Positions 1-8,851 are shown, numbered from the stretch's first letter. The stretch: DNA of 64,000 bases from Corallococcus macrosporus (GCF_017302985.1 NZ_JAFIMU010000013.1:124001-188000); one strand, 5' to 3'. The notes: generated by a model not told the origin, from the sequence alone. Program-made: numbers and translations.

Positions 1-1102
1 CCGGATACGCCAGTTGGTTCTGATACCCGGCCTGGAGGTTGCTCGCGCCGCGGTTTCCCGTGCCGGACTCCTCGACCGCCAGGGTCTGCACCAGGCTGTA
101 GCGCATCGGGAAGTCGAACGCGGACCGCAGCGCGGGGCTCGCGGTGGTGCCATAGCCCTTGCTGGCGATGTCCGCCGGCCCGCTCCAGATCTCCGCCACC
201 ATGTACCCCAGCGGATGGACGCTCTGGCCGGCCGCGTTCGTGTAGCTCACGTCCGCCGCGGCACCGGCGACGGCGGTCCTCAGGTCATCCCAGTACTGCA
301 CCGGAACCTGATTGGCCTGATCCAGACGCCACCCGTCGATCTTGTACTCCGTCACCCAGTGCGTCGCGACCTCCTTGAAGAAGTCGAGGTCGTCTGGATA
401 GACCGCCGACCGCCCGGTGCCGCCCTGCTGCCCCGAGGTGGAGAGCTTGCGGCCCTGCGGCGAGGCGTAATCACTGGCATTGACCTTGTAGTGGCCGAAC
501 ACGCCATCCAGGAAGACATACAGCCCCCGGGCATGCGCGGCGTCCACCAGCTCCTGGAGCTTCGCGTTGGTGCCGAACTTCGGGTCGACGCTGAAGTAGT
601 CCGACGCGAAATAGCCCGTGGCATCCAGGCGATGGGCCCAGTCGTCCTGGCCGCTCACGGGCACGCTGTGGAAGATGGGGGTCAGCCAGAGCGCGTTGAC
701 GCCCGTGGACTTGATGGCGTCGAGGCTGTTGATGACGCCCTGCAGGTCTCCCTTGTGGTGGCTGGTGCCATAACCGGTGTTGGAGTCCGCGCTGCTGTCG
801 GCGTCGACGAAGGCCTCGACCATGACCTGGTACAGGCGCAGGCCGCACTCGGGTTCGCCGTTGCCCCTGAAGCAGGCCAGACGGCTGTCGGCCCGTGTCG
901 CGGAGACGCTGACGGTCGCGGTGTAGGAGACGCCCGCGTCCACTCCGGCGTCCACCCCTGCATCCTCCTCCACGCCCGCGTCCACGCCCCCGTCCACCGG
1001 CGGCGGAGGCGGGGTGCCTCCATCGCTACCACTGCTCCCACCCTGGCAGGCGACCAGGACACCCGCCGTGACCAGCGTGAGAAGGGACTTCCGCCAATGC
1101 AT
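1..1102 (-). CDS. GH13 alpha-amylase-like lipoprotein (C-terminus beyond window)
   Basis: Glycoside hydrolase family 13 enzymes cleave alpha-glucosidic bonds in starch-like glucans. About 367 residues are visible and the C-terminal part runs off the left edge. The N-terminus is a lipoprotein signal ending in LVAC (Cys19), followed by a Ser/Gly/Pro stretch and an acidic DAGVDAGV linker to about residue 58. The catalytic barrel shows GH13 region I (FLDGVFGH, Asp199), region II (GWRLDQ, nucleophile Asp261) and region III (VAEIW, acid/base Glu304). Region IV lies outside the window. Region I has Gly where the family usually has Asn before His. The ATG at 1102 gives a clean signal peptide. Expected to act at the cell surface or outer membrane. 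The substrate cannot be read from the sequence. Confidence 0.88.
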   Translation of the reverse strand, partial: MHWRKSLLTLVTAGVLVACQGGSSGSDGGTPPPPPVDGGVDAGVEEDAGVDAGVDAGVSYTATVSVSATRADSRLACFRGNGEPECGLRLYQVMVEAFVDADSSADSNTGYGTSHHKGDLQGVINSLDAIKSTGVNALWLTPIFHSVPVSGQDDWAHRLDATGYFASDYFSVDPKFGTNAKLQELVDAAHARGLYVFLDGVFGHYKVNASDYASPQGRKLSTSGQQGGTGRSAVYPDDLDFFKEVATHWVTEYKIDGWRLDQANQVPVQYWDDLRTAVAGAAADVSYTNAAGQSVHPLGYMVAEIWSGPADIASKGYGTTASPALRSAFDFPMRYSLVQTLAVEESGTGNRGASNLQAGYQNQLAYP

Positions 1103-1374
1103 GACACGCGCTCCCCTGGGGTCGATGCCCCATGAAAATCCACGGGGCAGAATACTCGCTCAGCGACGCTCAACCCGTCCCCGCGGAGTGGGGCTCGCCA
1201 TCAGCCCCGCGCCACGCCCCGGCCCAGGAAAACGCAATGATTCCAGCGACTTGGCGCTTTGACCCGCTGGCCCCGGGCGTGCCATCCTGAAAATCAGGTC
1301 CCAAGCAACTCGCGCGCTGCGCGTCCGATAATCCGTTCAAGTTCCACCTCCTTTCCGAATCCACGAGGCCCACC

Positions 1375-2403
1375 ATGGGTTTCCCCGACATCAAGCGCAC
1401 CTTCAACGCCGTCCGCACCAACGTCCAGCAGACCTTCGAGGCCAACAAGCAGCTCGTGAAGGGCGGCATCGCGGTCGCGACCCAGGCGTCCAAGGCGATC
1501 AACTTCAGCAAGGACGCCTTCCAGCAGATCAAGAACATCGGCACCGGCGCCCAGGGCATCCTCGGGAAGACGAACCTGGACTTCGTGCGCAACCCCACGT
1601 TCTCCCAGGGCTTCAAGGGGCTGACCAAGTTCGGCGCGCAGATGGGCGCCGCCATGCGCTACGCGGGCATCCCCGGCGCGGTGGCCGCGGGCGCCACGGC
1701 GTTCAAGGACATCCGCCAGGCCATCCGCTCCGGCAGCAAGGACGACATCATCACCGCGACGCGCTCCTCGCTGGACGCGGCCAGGTCCACCATCAACGCC
1801 GCGACGGGCGGCATCGTGGGCAGCAAGGTGATGGGCGGCGTGCTGGGCGGCAGCATCTTCAAGGGCAAGCTGGACGCCGGCAAGGCGGCCTTCGACACCT
1901 TCAAGAAGGCGCTCCCCAACGCCAGCGATGACGTGCTCAAGGCCGTCAAGGGCGCCGCCACCAAGGGCATCATGGAGGGCGCGTCGCTGAAGAACGTGGG
2001 CCGCGCCGTCACCACCGCCGCGGGCGACGCCGCGAAGGCGGGCAGCACGCTGGCCAAGGGCATCCTGGGCAGCGGGACGCGCTCCGCCGCCAAGGCTGCG
2101 CTGTCCACGGTGGGCCGCGAGGCCGGTGAGGCCGCCCTCAAGCAGGGCGCGAAGGCCGCCGCGGGCACGGCCGCCAAGACGCTGGGCCGCTTCGCTCCGG
2201 GCGTCAACGTGGCCATCGCCGCGGTGGACGTGGCCAACGCGGGCGCGACGCTGATGGACAAGAACGCGGGCGTCGGCAAGAAGGTCACGTCGGTCATCAC
2301 CGCCGTGGGCTCCATCGCCGCGGCCACCAACATCCCGGTGGTCAGCCAGGTGGGCGCGGCCGTCTCCACGGTCTCCAGCATCGTGGGCGCCTTCTTCAAG
2401 TAA
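1375..2403 (+). CDS. Ala/Gly/Lys-rich hypothetical protein with hydrophobic C-terminus
   Basis: A 342-residue protein that I do not recognise. It has no signal peptide. It is unusually rich in Ala, Gly, Lys, Thr and Ser, and consists of alternating amphipathic helices and Gly/Ala-rich hydrophobic stretches. Examples are a segment near residues 95-115 (IPGAVAAGATAF) and a long apolar C-terminus with VITAVGSIAAATNIPVV near residues 300-330, ending in GAFFK. The composition recalls membrane-inserting or pore-forming polypeptides, which is inference only. The ATG at 1375 follows a GAGG Shine-Dalgarno. A strong hairpin (2432-2469) follows the stop. Next comes a trigger-factor-like chaperone on the same strand, so a cargo/chaperone pair is conceivable. 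Confidence 0.75.
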   Translation: MGFPDIKRTFNAVRTNVQQTFEANKQLVKGGIAVATQASKAINFSKDAFQQIKNIGTGAQGILGKTNLDFVRNPTFSQGFKGLTKFGAQMGAAMRYAGIPGAVAAGATAFKDIRQAIRSGSKDDIITATRSSLDAARSTINAATGGIVGSKVMGGVLGGSIFKGKLDAGKAAFDTFKKALPNASDDVLKAVKGAATKGIMEGASLKNVGRAVTTAAGDAAKAGSTLAKGILGSGTRSAAKAALSTVGREAGEAALKQGAKAAAGTAAKTLGRFAPGVNVAIAAVDVANAGATLMDKNAGVGKKVTSVITAVGSIAAATNIPVVSQVGAAVSTVSSIVGAFFK

Positions 2404-2431
2404 TCCTTCGAACCTTCGCGGTTTGTCAGAG

Positions 2432-2469
2432 CGGCTCGGCTGGACTAGATCTCAGTCCATGCCGAGCCG
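2432..2469 (+). terminator. Strong inverted repeat, terminator-like
   Basis: Left arm CGGCTCGGCTGGACT (2432-2446), 7-nt loop, right arm AGTCCA-T-GCCGAGCCG (2454-2469). This makes 15 paired bases with a single bulged T, followed by a weakly T-rich stretch (cgctttgttc). It lies 28 bp after the stop of the Ala-rich gene and 58 bp before the GTG of the trigger-factor-like gene. It most likely ends transcription of the first gene. It could also act as an attenuator or processing site between the two. Confidence 0.7.
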
Positions 2470-2527
2470 TCGCTTTGTTCCCCATTGGCGCGGACGCGGA
2501 CTCGTCGTCTATCTCCCGGGAGCATTC

Positions 2528-3607
2528 GTGACCCCCCCTCAAGCGCCTCCAGGCCGCGGCGTCGAGCGGCTGCTGAAGATGAGCCCGGTGGTGAGCAGCG
2601 TCTCCGCCGAGTCCCTCAAGGTTCCCAGCGTGCAGGCGCCCTCCCTGGAGGGCATCGCCGTGAACGTGCCCACCCCGGACGACCTCACGGAAGAGGACCT
2701 GCTGCGCGCCTTCCACGAGAAGCGCCGCGCCATGGCCACCACGCGTGAGCGCCAGAAGGGCGAGGCGCTGGAGCCGGGCGACGACGTCCAGCTCAACATC
2801 GTGGGCTACTGCGACGGCAGGTTCATCCCCTTCTCCGCGCGCTTCGGCATGACGACGGAGCTGGCGCCCATCGAGGCGCTGCCCGGGTTCTGCGAGGCCC
2901 TGGCCGAAGGCGGCAAGGTGGGCGAGTCCATGCAGATCGCCCTGGAGCTTCCGGCGGACTACCCGGTCGAAGGCCTCCAGGGGAAGCCCGCGCGCTTCCT
3001 CGTGGACATCCTCGGCGCCCACCAGGTGACGATGCTCCCGGACAACTCCCCGGAGTTCCTCCAGAAGCTGGGGATGGGCGCCACGCTGGAAGAGGTGTTC
3101 AACAACATCCGCGAGGAGCTGGAGGACGAGGTCGCGGGGCAGCTCTGGGCCAAGGCCCAGGACATGGTCCTGGACGAAGTCGCCCGGCGTGCGCCGGTGG
3201 AGCTCCCCCGGGTGCTGGTGGAGGAGGAGATCCGCCGCCGCTGGGTCCAGGCCGAGGGCCAGGCCATGGTCGCCTACCAGTTCGACGTGGACGAGCAGCA
3301 GGAAGCGCTCCAGGGCTGGCTCACGGACCCCACCACGCGCGCGGACACCGAGCGCCGGCTGCACATCGGCATCGCGCTCAAGGCCGTCACGGAGGCGGAG
3401 AAGCTGCAGCTCACGCCGGAGAAGCTGGAGCAGCTCATCCGCGACTACGTGGAGCCCTTCGGGCTGACCGCGGAGGACGCCCACGCCGCCCTGCGCGAGT
3501 CGCCCGAGACGACGCGCCGCCTGGCCGAGCTGGGCTGGTACCTGCTCGCCGTGGAGCACGTCATGAACAAGGCGAAGGTCACCTTCGAGGGCGCGGAGCA
3601 GGCCTGA
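2528..3607 (+). CDS. Trigger-factor-like PPIase/chaperone lacking the ribosome-binding domain
   Basis: A 359-residue protein collinear with bacterial trigger factor from just after its ribosome-binding domain. A short linker strand/helix (APSLEGIAVNVPTPDDL, about residues 37-53) is followed by an FKBP-like PPIase domain (about 85-170; LNIVGYCDGRF, ALPGFCEAL, PADYPVEGLQGK). The helical C-terminal chaperone arms (about 175-355) include NSPEFLQKLG and end in VMNKAKVTF. The roughly 110-residue N-terminal domain with the ribosome-docking loop is absent. Start choice: the GTG at 2528 has GGGAG 5 nt upstream, whereas a TTG at 2423 would begin inside the inverted repeat. A dedicated chaperone not tied to ribosomes is likely, and its client could be the neighbouring Ala-rich protein. 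Confidence 0.85.
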   Translation: MTPPQAPPGRGVERLLKMSPVVSSVSAESLKVPSVQAPSLEGIAVNVPTPDDLTEEDLLRAFHEKRRAMATTRERQKGEALEPGDDVQLNIVGYCDGRFIPFSARFGMTTELAPIEALPGFCEALAEGGKVGESMQIALELPADYPVEGLQGKPARFLVDILGAHQVTMLPDNSPEFLQKLGMGATLEEVFNNIREELEDEVAGQLWAKAQDMVLDEVARRAPVELPRVLVEEEIRRRWVQAEGQAMVAYQFDVDEQQEALQGWLTDPTTRADTERRLHIGIALKAVTEAEKLQLTPEKLEQLIRDYVEPFGLTAEDAHAALRESPETTRRLAELGWYLLAVEHVMNKAKVTFEGAEQA

Positions 3608-3628
3608 AGCCCGCCTCGCTTGCGGCGC

Positions 3629-4030
3629 TCAGCCCTCGCTGAACCAGAGGCCCAGGCCACCCAGCAGGCCCAGGCCCAGGAACATCACGGCCATGCCCCA
3701 CGTCTGGCGGCGTGACCACTGAAGCCCTTCGCCGTACTTGTAGCCACACCACAGGATGAGGACGGCGAAGCCCAGGCAGATGGACACGGGCCCGGCGGCG
3801 ATCAGCATCCGCCGGGTCGTGCCGCTCACGTCCGCGACCGCCAGCGCCACCAGCGGCCAGAAGCCGACGACGAGCACGGCCAGCACGAGCCAGAAGGCCC
3901 CCCGCCCCTCCCAGGTGTCCAGCTCCAGGTAGTTCACGACGCGCCGCCACCAGCTGCGGGGCGGTTCCGGAGGCGGCGGCTCGGGGCTGCGCTGGGGCTT
4001 GTCTGGGAACACGGGCGTCTTGTCTAGCAC
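3629..4030 (-). CDS. Small membrane protein, three predicted TM segments
   Basis: A 133-residue protein from a GTG start at 4030. The N-terminal ~25 residues are Pro/charged and presumably cytoplasmic (PEPPPPEPPRSWWRR). Three hydrophobic segments follow near residues 46-66 (FWLVLAVLVVGFWPLVALAV), 75-94 and 112-130. I recognise no family. It lies 45 bp downstream of the stop of the large kelch lipoprotein on the same strand and may be read through from it. The start is uncertain because no good ribosome site precedes the GTG. Confidence 0.6.
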   Translation of the reverse strand: MLDKTPVFPDKPQRSPEPPPPEPPRSWWRRVVNYLELDTWEGRGAFWLVLAVLVVGFWPLVALAVADVSGTTRRMLIAAGPVSICLGFAVLILWCGYKYGEGLQWSRRQTWGMAVMFLGLGLLGGLGLWFSEG

Positions 4031-4075
4031 GGGGAGGCCCGCCCGGAGGACCGGGCATGGGCCGCGCCTTGCACG

Positions 4076-7000
4076 TCAGTACAGCTCCGCGCTGGCGAGA
4101 TAGGGGGCGGCGGTGCTGTTCTCACCCCCGACCACGAGCAGTCTGCCATTGGCCAGCAGCGTGGCTGTGTGGCTCCGGCGGGCCTGGATGAGCGAGCCGG
4201 TGCTGGACCACGCCGGGAGGGCCGGGTCATAGACCTCGGCGGTGCCGAGGATGCCGGCGGTGCCCGTTCCGCCCACCACGAGCACCTTGCCGTCGGGCAT
4301 CCGCGTCTCCACGAACTGGGAGCGGGCTTGAACAAGCCCCGCCGCGGGCCGCCCGAGCGTCTGCGCGGTGCCCGGCGTGAAGTGCTCGGCCGTGGCGAGG
4401 GCACCGCTGGCACCCGTCCCGCCCATCACGAGCACCCCGCCGCTGGTCTGGAGGGTCGCACCATGGGCGTAGCGCGCCTGGGTGACGGAGCCCACGGCGG
4501 TCCAGGTGCCCGTGGCCGGGTTGTACCGCTCGGCCGTGGCCAGGGCCGCGGAGCCATATCCGCCCACCACCAGGAGGTTCCATGAAGGCAGACCGGGAAC
4601 CAGGGTCGCCGAGTGGGTGTGGCGGGCCCCCGTGAGGGAACCCGTCGTGCTCCAGGTGCCCGTCTCCGCGTCGTAGAGCTGGGCCGTGGCGAGCGGACCG
4701 CTGGGCCCGGAGCCGCCCACCACCAGCACCTGGGGCGAGCCGAAGAGCTGGGTCGCGGTATGGAGATAGCGGGCCGTCGTCAGCGAGCCCGCGGCGGTCC
4801 AGACGCCCGTGTCCGGGTCGTACACCTCCGCCGTGGCGAGCCGGGCCGTGCCGAATCCGCCCACCACCAGCACCCCGCCCGTCACCAGCAGCGTCGCGGT
4901 GTGGGAGTAGCGGGCCTGGGCGAGCGAGCCGGTGGCGGTCCACGTCCCGGTGACCGGGTCATAGAGCTCCGCGCTCGCGAGGGCGCCGCTGGGGCCCTGA
5001 CCGCCCACCACGAGCACCTTGCCGTTGCTCAACCGCGTCGCCGTATGGAAGCGGCGGGCCTGCGCGAGCGAGCCGGTGGCGGCCCAGGCGCCAGCGGCCG
5101 GGTCGTACTCCTGGAAGCTGATCAGCGCGCCGCTGGGGCCCGAGCCGCCCGCCATGAGCACCTTGCCGTCGGGCAACAGCGTCGCCGTGTGGGCGGTGCG
5201 GGACTGCGCGAGCGGGGACAGGAAGCGCCAGGTGCCCACCGCGGGGGTCAGCACCTCCGTGCCGGGAAGGACTTCGGTGGCGCCCTTGCCGCCCGCCACG
5301 AGCACCGTGCCGTCCGGCAGCAGCGTCGCGGTGTGCTGGGAGCGCGCCACGGCCAGCGATCCCGTCGCCGTCCAGACGCCGGTGGCCGGCTCGTAGAGCT
5401 GCGCGGTGGCCAGCGGGGCACTGGCGCCCGCGCCTCCCGCCACCAGCACCTTGCCGTTGGGCAGCAGCGTCGCGGTGTGACTGGAGCGGGCCGCGGCCAG
5501 TGCGCCCGTCGCCGTCCAGACGCCGGTGGCCGGGTCGTAGAGCTGGGCGGTGGCCAACGGGGCGGTGGCGCTCCTGCCGCCCGCGAGCAGCACCTTGCCG
5601 TTGGGCAGCAGCGTCGCCGTGTGACTGGCGCGGGCCGCGGCCAGGGCGCCCGTCACCGTCCAGGTGCCGGTGGCCGGGTCGAACACCTCGGAGGTCGCGA
5701 GGGGCGCGCTGGGGCCCAGCCCTCCCGTGACGAGGACGCGGCCGTCCATCAGCACCGTCGCCGTGTGAGCGCTGCGCGCCTGCGCGAGCGGCCCCGTGGG
5801 ACTCCAGGTGCCGGTCGCGGGGTCATACAGCTCGCAGGTCGCGAGCGGACCGCTGGAGCCCAGGCCCCCGGTGACGAGCACGCGGCCATCGGAGAGCGGC
5901 GTCGCCGTGTGGCTGGAGCGGGCCTGGGCGAGCGCGCCGGTGGTGGACGCGGTGTGGGTGACCGGGTCGTGCAGCTCGGCGCTGGCGATGGGGCCGTTGG
6001 GGCCCTGCCCTCCCGCCAGGAGCACGCGGCCATCGGAGAGGGGCGTCGCCGTGTGGAGCTGACGGGCCTCGGCGAGTGACGGCGTGGCGGTCCAGGAGCC
6101 GGTGGCCGGGTCGTACACCTCGGAGGTGGAGAGGCGGTAGCCGCCGGGGAGCAGCCCTCCCGCCACGAGCACCCGGCCATCGAGCAGCTTCGTCGCCGTG
6201 TGGAAGGCGCGAGCCTGCGTGAGCCATCCGGTGAGGGAGGCGCCAGTCGCCGGATCATACACCTCGGCACGCCTGACGATGTTGCCGGCGAGGTCGGAGC
6301 CGCTCGTCGTGGCTCCGCCCACGAGGAGCACCCGGCCATTGGGCAGCGGCGTCGCCGTGTGCTGGGTGCGACCCTGGAGACCCGTGGCGGCGGTGGCGGC
6401 CCAGGTGCCGGTGGCCGGGTTGTACGCCACGGCGGTGGCGTAGACGGTCCCGGTGGGGCCTCCCCCGCCCGCCGCGAGCACCCGGCCATCCGGCAGCAGC
6501 GTCAGCGCCGGAGCGTCGCGGTAGTGCGGGAGCGCGCCGGTCGCGGCCCAGGTGCCGGTCGCCGGGGTGTAGAGCAGGGCCGAAGCGTAGAAGCTCGTGT
6601 TGGACGTGCTCAGCGACCGCCCGCCCACGACCAGCACCTTGCCATTGGGCAGCAGCGTCGCCTGGTGGTCGTAGCGGATGTTGGGAAGCGAGCCGGTGGG
6701 GGTCCACGTGCCGGTGGCCGGGTCGTACAGCTCGGCCGTGGCCAGCGCCGTGGGGACGTTCTCCATGGGGACGCCCGGGGGGTAGCGGCCGTAGCCGCCC
6801 GCCACCAGCACCTTGCCGTTGGGCAGCAGCGTCGCGGTGTGCGAGTAGCGGGCCTGGTTGAGCGAACCGGTGGCGGACCACGTCCCGGTGGCCGGGTCGT
6901 ACAGCTCCGCGAGCGCGACGTTGCCGCTGCTCCCCGTCCCGCCCACCACAAGCACCTGACCGTTGTTCAGCAAGGTCGCCGTGTGGAAACGGCGGACCAC

Positions 7001-7150
7001 CGCGAGCGAGCCGGTGGCGGTCCACGTGTTGGTGGCCGGGTCATACACCTCGGCCGTGGTGACCTCGCCGTCGTTCCCCGTGCCGCCCATCACGAGCACC
7101 CGGCCGTCGGCCAGCAGCGCCGCTGCGTGATCCATTCGACGCGACGTCAT
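4076..7150 (-). repeat. Tandem kelch-coding repeat array (~150 bp unit, ~21 copies)
   Basis: The coding sequence repeats a unit of about 141-160 bp. Recurrent blocks on the plus strand are gtggccgggtcgta and cagcgtcgc(c/g)gtgtg. Copies 11 and 12 (around 5390-5660) are the most alike, pointing to recent duplication. The array may be collapsed or expanded in short-read assemblies. Confidence 0.85.
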
Positions 7151-7276
7151 GGTCGCCGTCAGCGGGAGCCCCATCCCCCCAACCTGCGCCCCATCGCCTT
7201 CGGGCTCGGGCCCGGGGCCGCAGGCAAGGAGTGCGAGTGCGAGCGCTGCGGCCAGATGTCGTGTGAGGTGACGCAT
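4076..7276 (-). CDS. Giant kelch-repeat lipoprotein (about 21 repeats)
   Basis: A 1066-residue protein. The ATG at 7276 gives a lipoprotein signal with lipobox LLAC (Cys19) and a short acidic linker. From about residue 43 to the end it is made of about 21 tandem kelch motifs of 46-58 residues with the pattern HTATLL-(D/N)GKVLV-GG, then YDPATGTW and TGSL. Kelch motifs form beta-propeller blades, so 21 copies fit three seven-bladed propellers. The final repeat ends at ASAELY, lacking its last strand, which suits velcro closure by the N-terminus. Probably a surface-exposed binding or scaffold protein; no ligand can be inferred. Near-identical repeats at DNA level make copy-number change by recombination likely. 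Confidence 0.9.
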   Translation of the reverse strand: MRHLTRHLAAALALALLACGPGPEPEGDGAQVGGMGLPLTATMTSRRMDHAAALLADGRVLVMGGTGNDGEVTTAEVYDPATNTWTATGSLAVVRRFHTATLLNNGQVLVVGGTGSSGNVALAELYDPATGTWSATGSLNQARYSHTATLLPNGKVLVAGGYGRYPPGVPMENVPTALATAELYDPATGTWTPTGSLPNIRYDHQATLLPNGKVLVVGGRSLSTSNTSFYASALLYTPATGTWAATGALPHYRDAPALTLLPDGRVLAAGGGGPTGTVYATAVAYNPATGTWAATAATGLQGRTQHTATPLPNGRVLLVGGATTSGSDLAGNIVRRAEVYDPATGASLTGWLTQARAFHTATKLLDGRVLVAGGLLPGGYRLSTSEVYDPATGSWTATPSLAEARQLHTATPLSDGRVLLAGGQGPNGPIASAELHDPVTHTASTTGALAQARSSHTATPLSDGRVLVTGGLGSSGPLATCELYDPATGTWSPTGPLAQARSAHTATVLMDGRVLVTGGLGPSAPLATSEVFDPATGTWTVTGALAAARASHTATLLPNGKVLLAGGRSATAPLATAQLYDPATGVWTATGALAAARSSHTATLLPNGKVLVAGGAGASAPLATAQLYEPATGVWTATGSLAVARSQHTATLLPDGTVLVAGGKGATEVLPGTEVLTPAVGTWRFLSPLAQSRTAHTATLLPDGKVLMAGGSGPSGALISFQEYDPAAGAWAATGSLAQARRFHTATRLSNGKVLVVGGQGPSGALASAELYDPVTGTWTATGSLAQARYSHTATLLVTGGVLVVGGFGTARLATAEVYDPDTGVWTAAGSLTTARYLHTATQLFGSPQVLVVGGSGPSGPLATAQLYDAETGTWSTTGSLTGARHTHSATLVPGLPSWNLLVVGGYGSAALATAERYNPATGTWTAVGSVTQARYAHGATLQTSGGVLVMGGTGASGALATAEHFTPGTAQTLGRPAAGLVQARSQFVETRMPDGKVLVVGGTGTAGILGTAEVYDPALPAWSSTGSLIQARRSHTATLLANGRLLVVGGENSTAAPYLASAELY

Positions 7277-7355
7277 GGGGTTCACGCTTTCGGGGTGGTG
7301 AGACTCCGAGTTAAAACAGTCCTTGAGACACTTTGTCGACAGACTCCCCCTCGCG

Positions 7356-7655
7356 ATGAAACGCACATCCGCGCCATCCCCCCTGACCATCCGGCACGCG
7401 ACCGGGGACCGCGAGTCATTCGGCGACTATCGCTATGAGATCTTCCGGGGAGGGACGCGCATCGCCCGGTACGCGCACGACTATCGTGGCGATGCGTGCT
7501 GGATCCTGTTCGAGGACGGCCGCAAGGAAGACGCCCCGGGCGTCCGCGATTTCCTGACGGGGGGCGGTCCTCAGCCGCTGGGTCTGTCGGACGAAGCCGT
7601 GCGCTTCCTCACGGCGCGGCTGACGCCGGGGCTCAAGCGCCCCGCGAAGCGATGA
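7356..7655 (+). CDS. Hypothetical protein, 99 residues
   Basis: A small soluble protein starting at the ATG 7356 (MKRTSAPSPLTIRH); an upstream in-frame ATG at 7323 adds 11 residues with no better ribosome site. No signal peptide. It contains aromatic/charged strands such as YRYEIFRGGTRIARY and ACWILFEDGRK, suggesting a small beta-rich fold. It is transcribed divergently from the kelch lipoprotein with a 79-bp gap. It overlaps the 3' end of the convergent METTL25-like gene by 23 bp. Function unknown. Confidence 0.6.
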   Translation: MKRTSAPSPLTIRHATGDRESFGDYRYEIFRGGTRIARYAHDYRGDACWILFEDGRKEDAPGVRDFLTGGGPQPLGLSDEAVRFLTARLTPGLKRPAKR

Positions 7656-8847
7656 GCGCGAGGTTGCGCGGAGACAGGCGCGGATCGAAGAGCTGGAGCA
7701 GCTCGACCTGGAAGCCCAGCTCCTCCAAGAGGAGCGCGCGATCGAGCAGGAGCACGACCTCCAACGCCCTCGCGAAGCGGTCCCTCAGCAGATGGCAGAG
7801 CAGGAGCTCCCGCGTCTCGGCGCGTACGGACACCTCGAAGGCGTCCAGCTCGGCGTCCGTCATGCCGGGTTCAAGCCCCAGGCGCACCAGGCGGTCGCGC
7901 GCGTAGACGGCGAAGGGCCCGTCATAGAGCGCCCGGGGCGCGTCCCCTGCCCTCACGAAGCCAAGTTCGGGAAAGCGCTGCCTCGACAGGAGGTCGAACG
8001 CGAAGCGCCACGCGTAGACCCGCTTCATCCGCGCGAACTCCGCTTCCGTCTTGTGATGCCGTCCGCGCGTCGTCAGCGCCAGCGCATGCGGGGTGAAGGG
8101 CAGCGGATGCGCGCCCCCGAAGTGGGAGACGGGGTAGTCCCTCGGGGCCTCCAGTTTGTCGTAGCAGCAGCCGATGTTCAGGACGAAGCCCGCCCCCTGG
8201 CTCTTTCGAAGCTGCGTGAGGGCGAGCGGCCCGCAGGTGTGCAGGCCAATGGAGGCCCGGTCCAGGCCGGAGAAGAGCGGATCAATCCGGGGCTGGGGGC
8301 CGTCCTCGACGGAGGCCTGGATGAAGCTCAGGGTGTCCCCGTCCGCGCGGGAGGTCCGCGCCAGCCACCGCCGGCCCTTGTCCTGCAGCGCGGCGTCCCG
8401 GTCGATGCTGTGGAACGTCCACCCGAACGTCCGCGCGCAGAGGCGGGCGAGGTGTCCCATGCCGCCGCCGATGTCCACCGCCCGCCGGATGGCGCGCGTC
8501 CTGGGCTCGAGCAGCGCGAGCACCCGCTCCAGTTCGTGGGTCTTCTTGGCGGTGAGGCCCTGCGTCTCCGTGACCGTCAGCGCGTGAAGGCCCTCGTGCC
8601 AGGGCAGCGCCGTCAGCGCCTGGAGCGAGTTCAGGAGCGCGGACAGCGACGGAGGCGGGGCGCCCACGAGCTCGCCCTGGTCCAGCCGCCGCTCGCCCGC
8701 TTCATCGATTGAACGAGCGTAGGCACGCCAGTCCTCGGGATAGGCGGCGCCAGACCCCGGCCAGCCCTGGAGGATGGAGCGGGACCAGAGCGGGGCCCAG
8801 GGCCCCAGCTGATCCGCTAGCGCCTGGAGCCGCGCCCGGAAGTCCAT
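7633..8847 (-). CDS. METTL25/RRNAD1-like SAM-dependent methyltransferase
   Basis: A 404-residue protein. A SAM-binding motif I is seen at about 123-136 (AVDIGGGMGHLARLC), with the strand-2 acidic residue in SIDRD (about 147-151). Further on are GLHTCGPLA (about 201-209) and NIGCCYDKL (about 224-232). The H-CG and GCCY signatures are those of the METTL25/RRNAD1 group (methyltransferase domain family 32), known mainly from eukaryotes. Substrate unknown. The start lies 4 bp after the stop of the upstream lipoprotein gene (8852-9511) on the same strand, so the two are probably co-transcribed, though a functional link is not obvious. Confidence 0.8.
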   Translation of the reverse strand: MDFRARLQALADQLGPWAPLWSRSILQGWPGSGAAYPEDWRAYARSIDEAGERRLDQGELVGAPPPSLSALLNSLQALTALPWHEGLHALTVTETQGLTAKKTHELERVLALLEPRTRAIRRAVDIGGGMGHLARLCARTFGWTFHSIDRDAALQDKGRRWLARTSRADGDTLSFIQASVEDGPQPRIDPLFSGLDRASIGLHTCGPLALTQLRKSQGAGFVLNIGCCYDKLEAPRDYPVSHFGGAHPLPFTPHALALTTRGRHHKTEAEFARMKRVYAWRFAFDLLSRQRFPELGFVRAGDAPRALYDGPFAVYARDRLVRLGLEPGMTDAELDAFEVSVRAETRELLLCHLLRDRFARALEVVLLLDRALLLEELGFQVELLQLFDPRLSPRNLALIASRGA

Positions 8848-8851
8848 GTCC

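Noticed and set aside
2423-2527. TTG start at 2423 for the trigger-factor-like gene
   Set aside because: It would begin in the inverted repeat and add 35 residues unlike trigger factor. The GTG at 2528 has a proper ribosome site.
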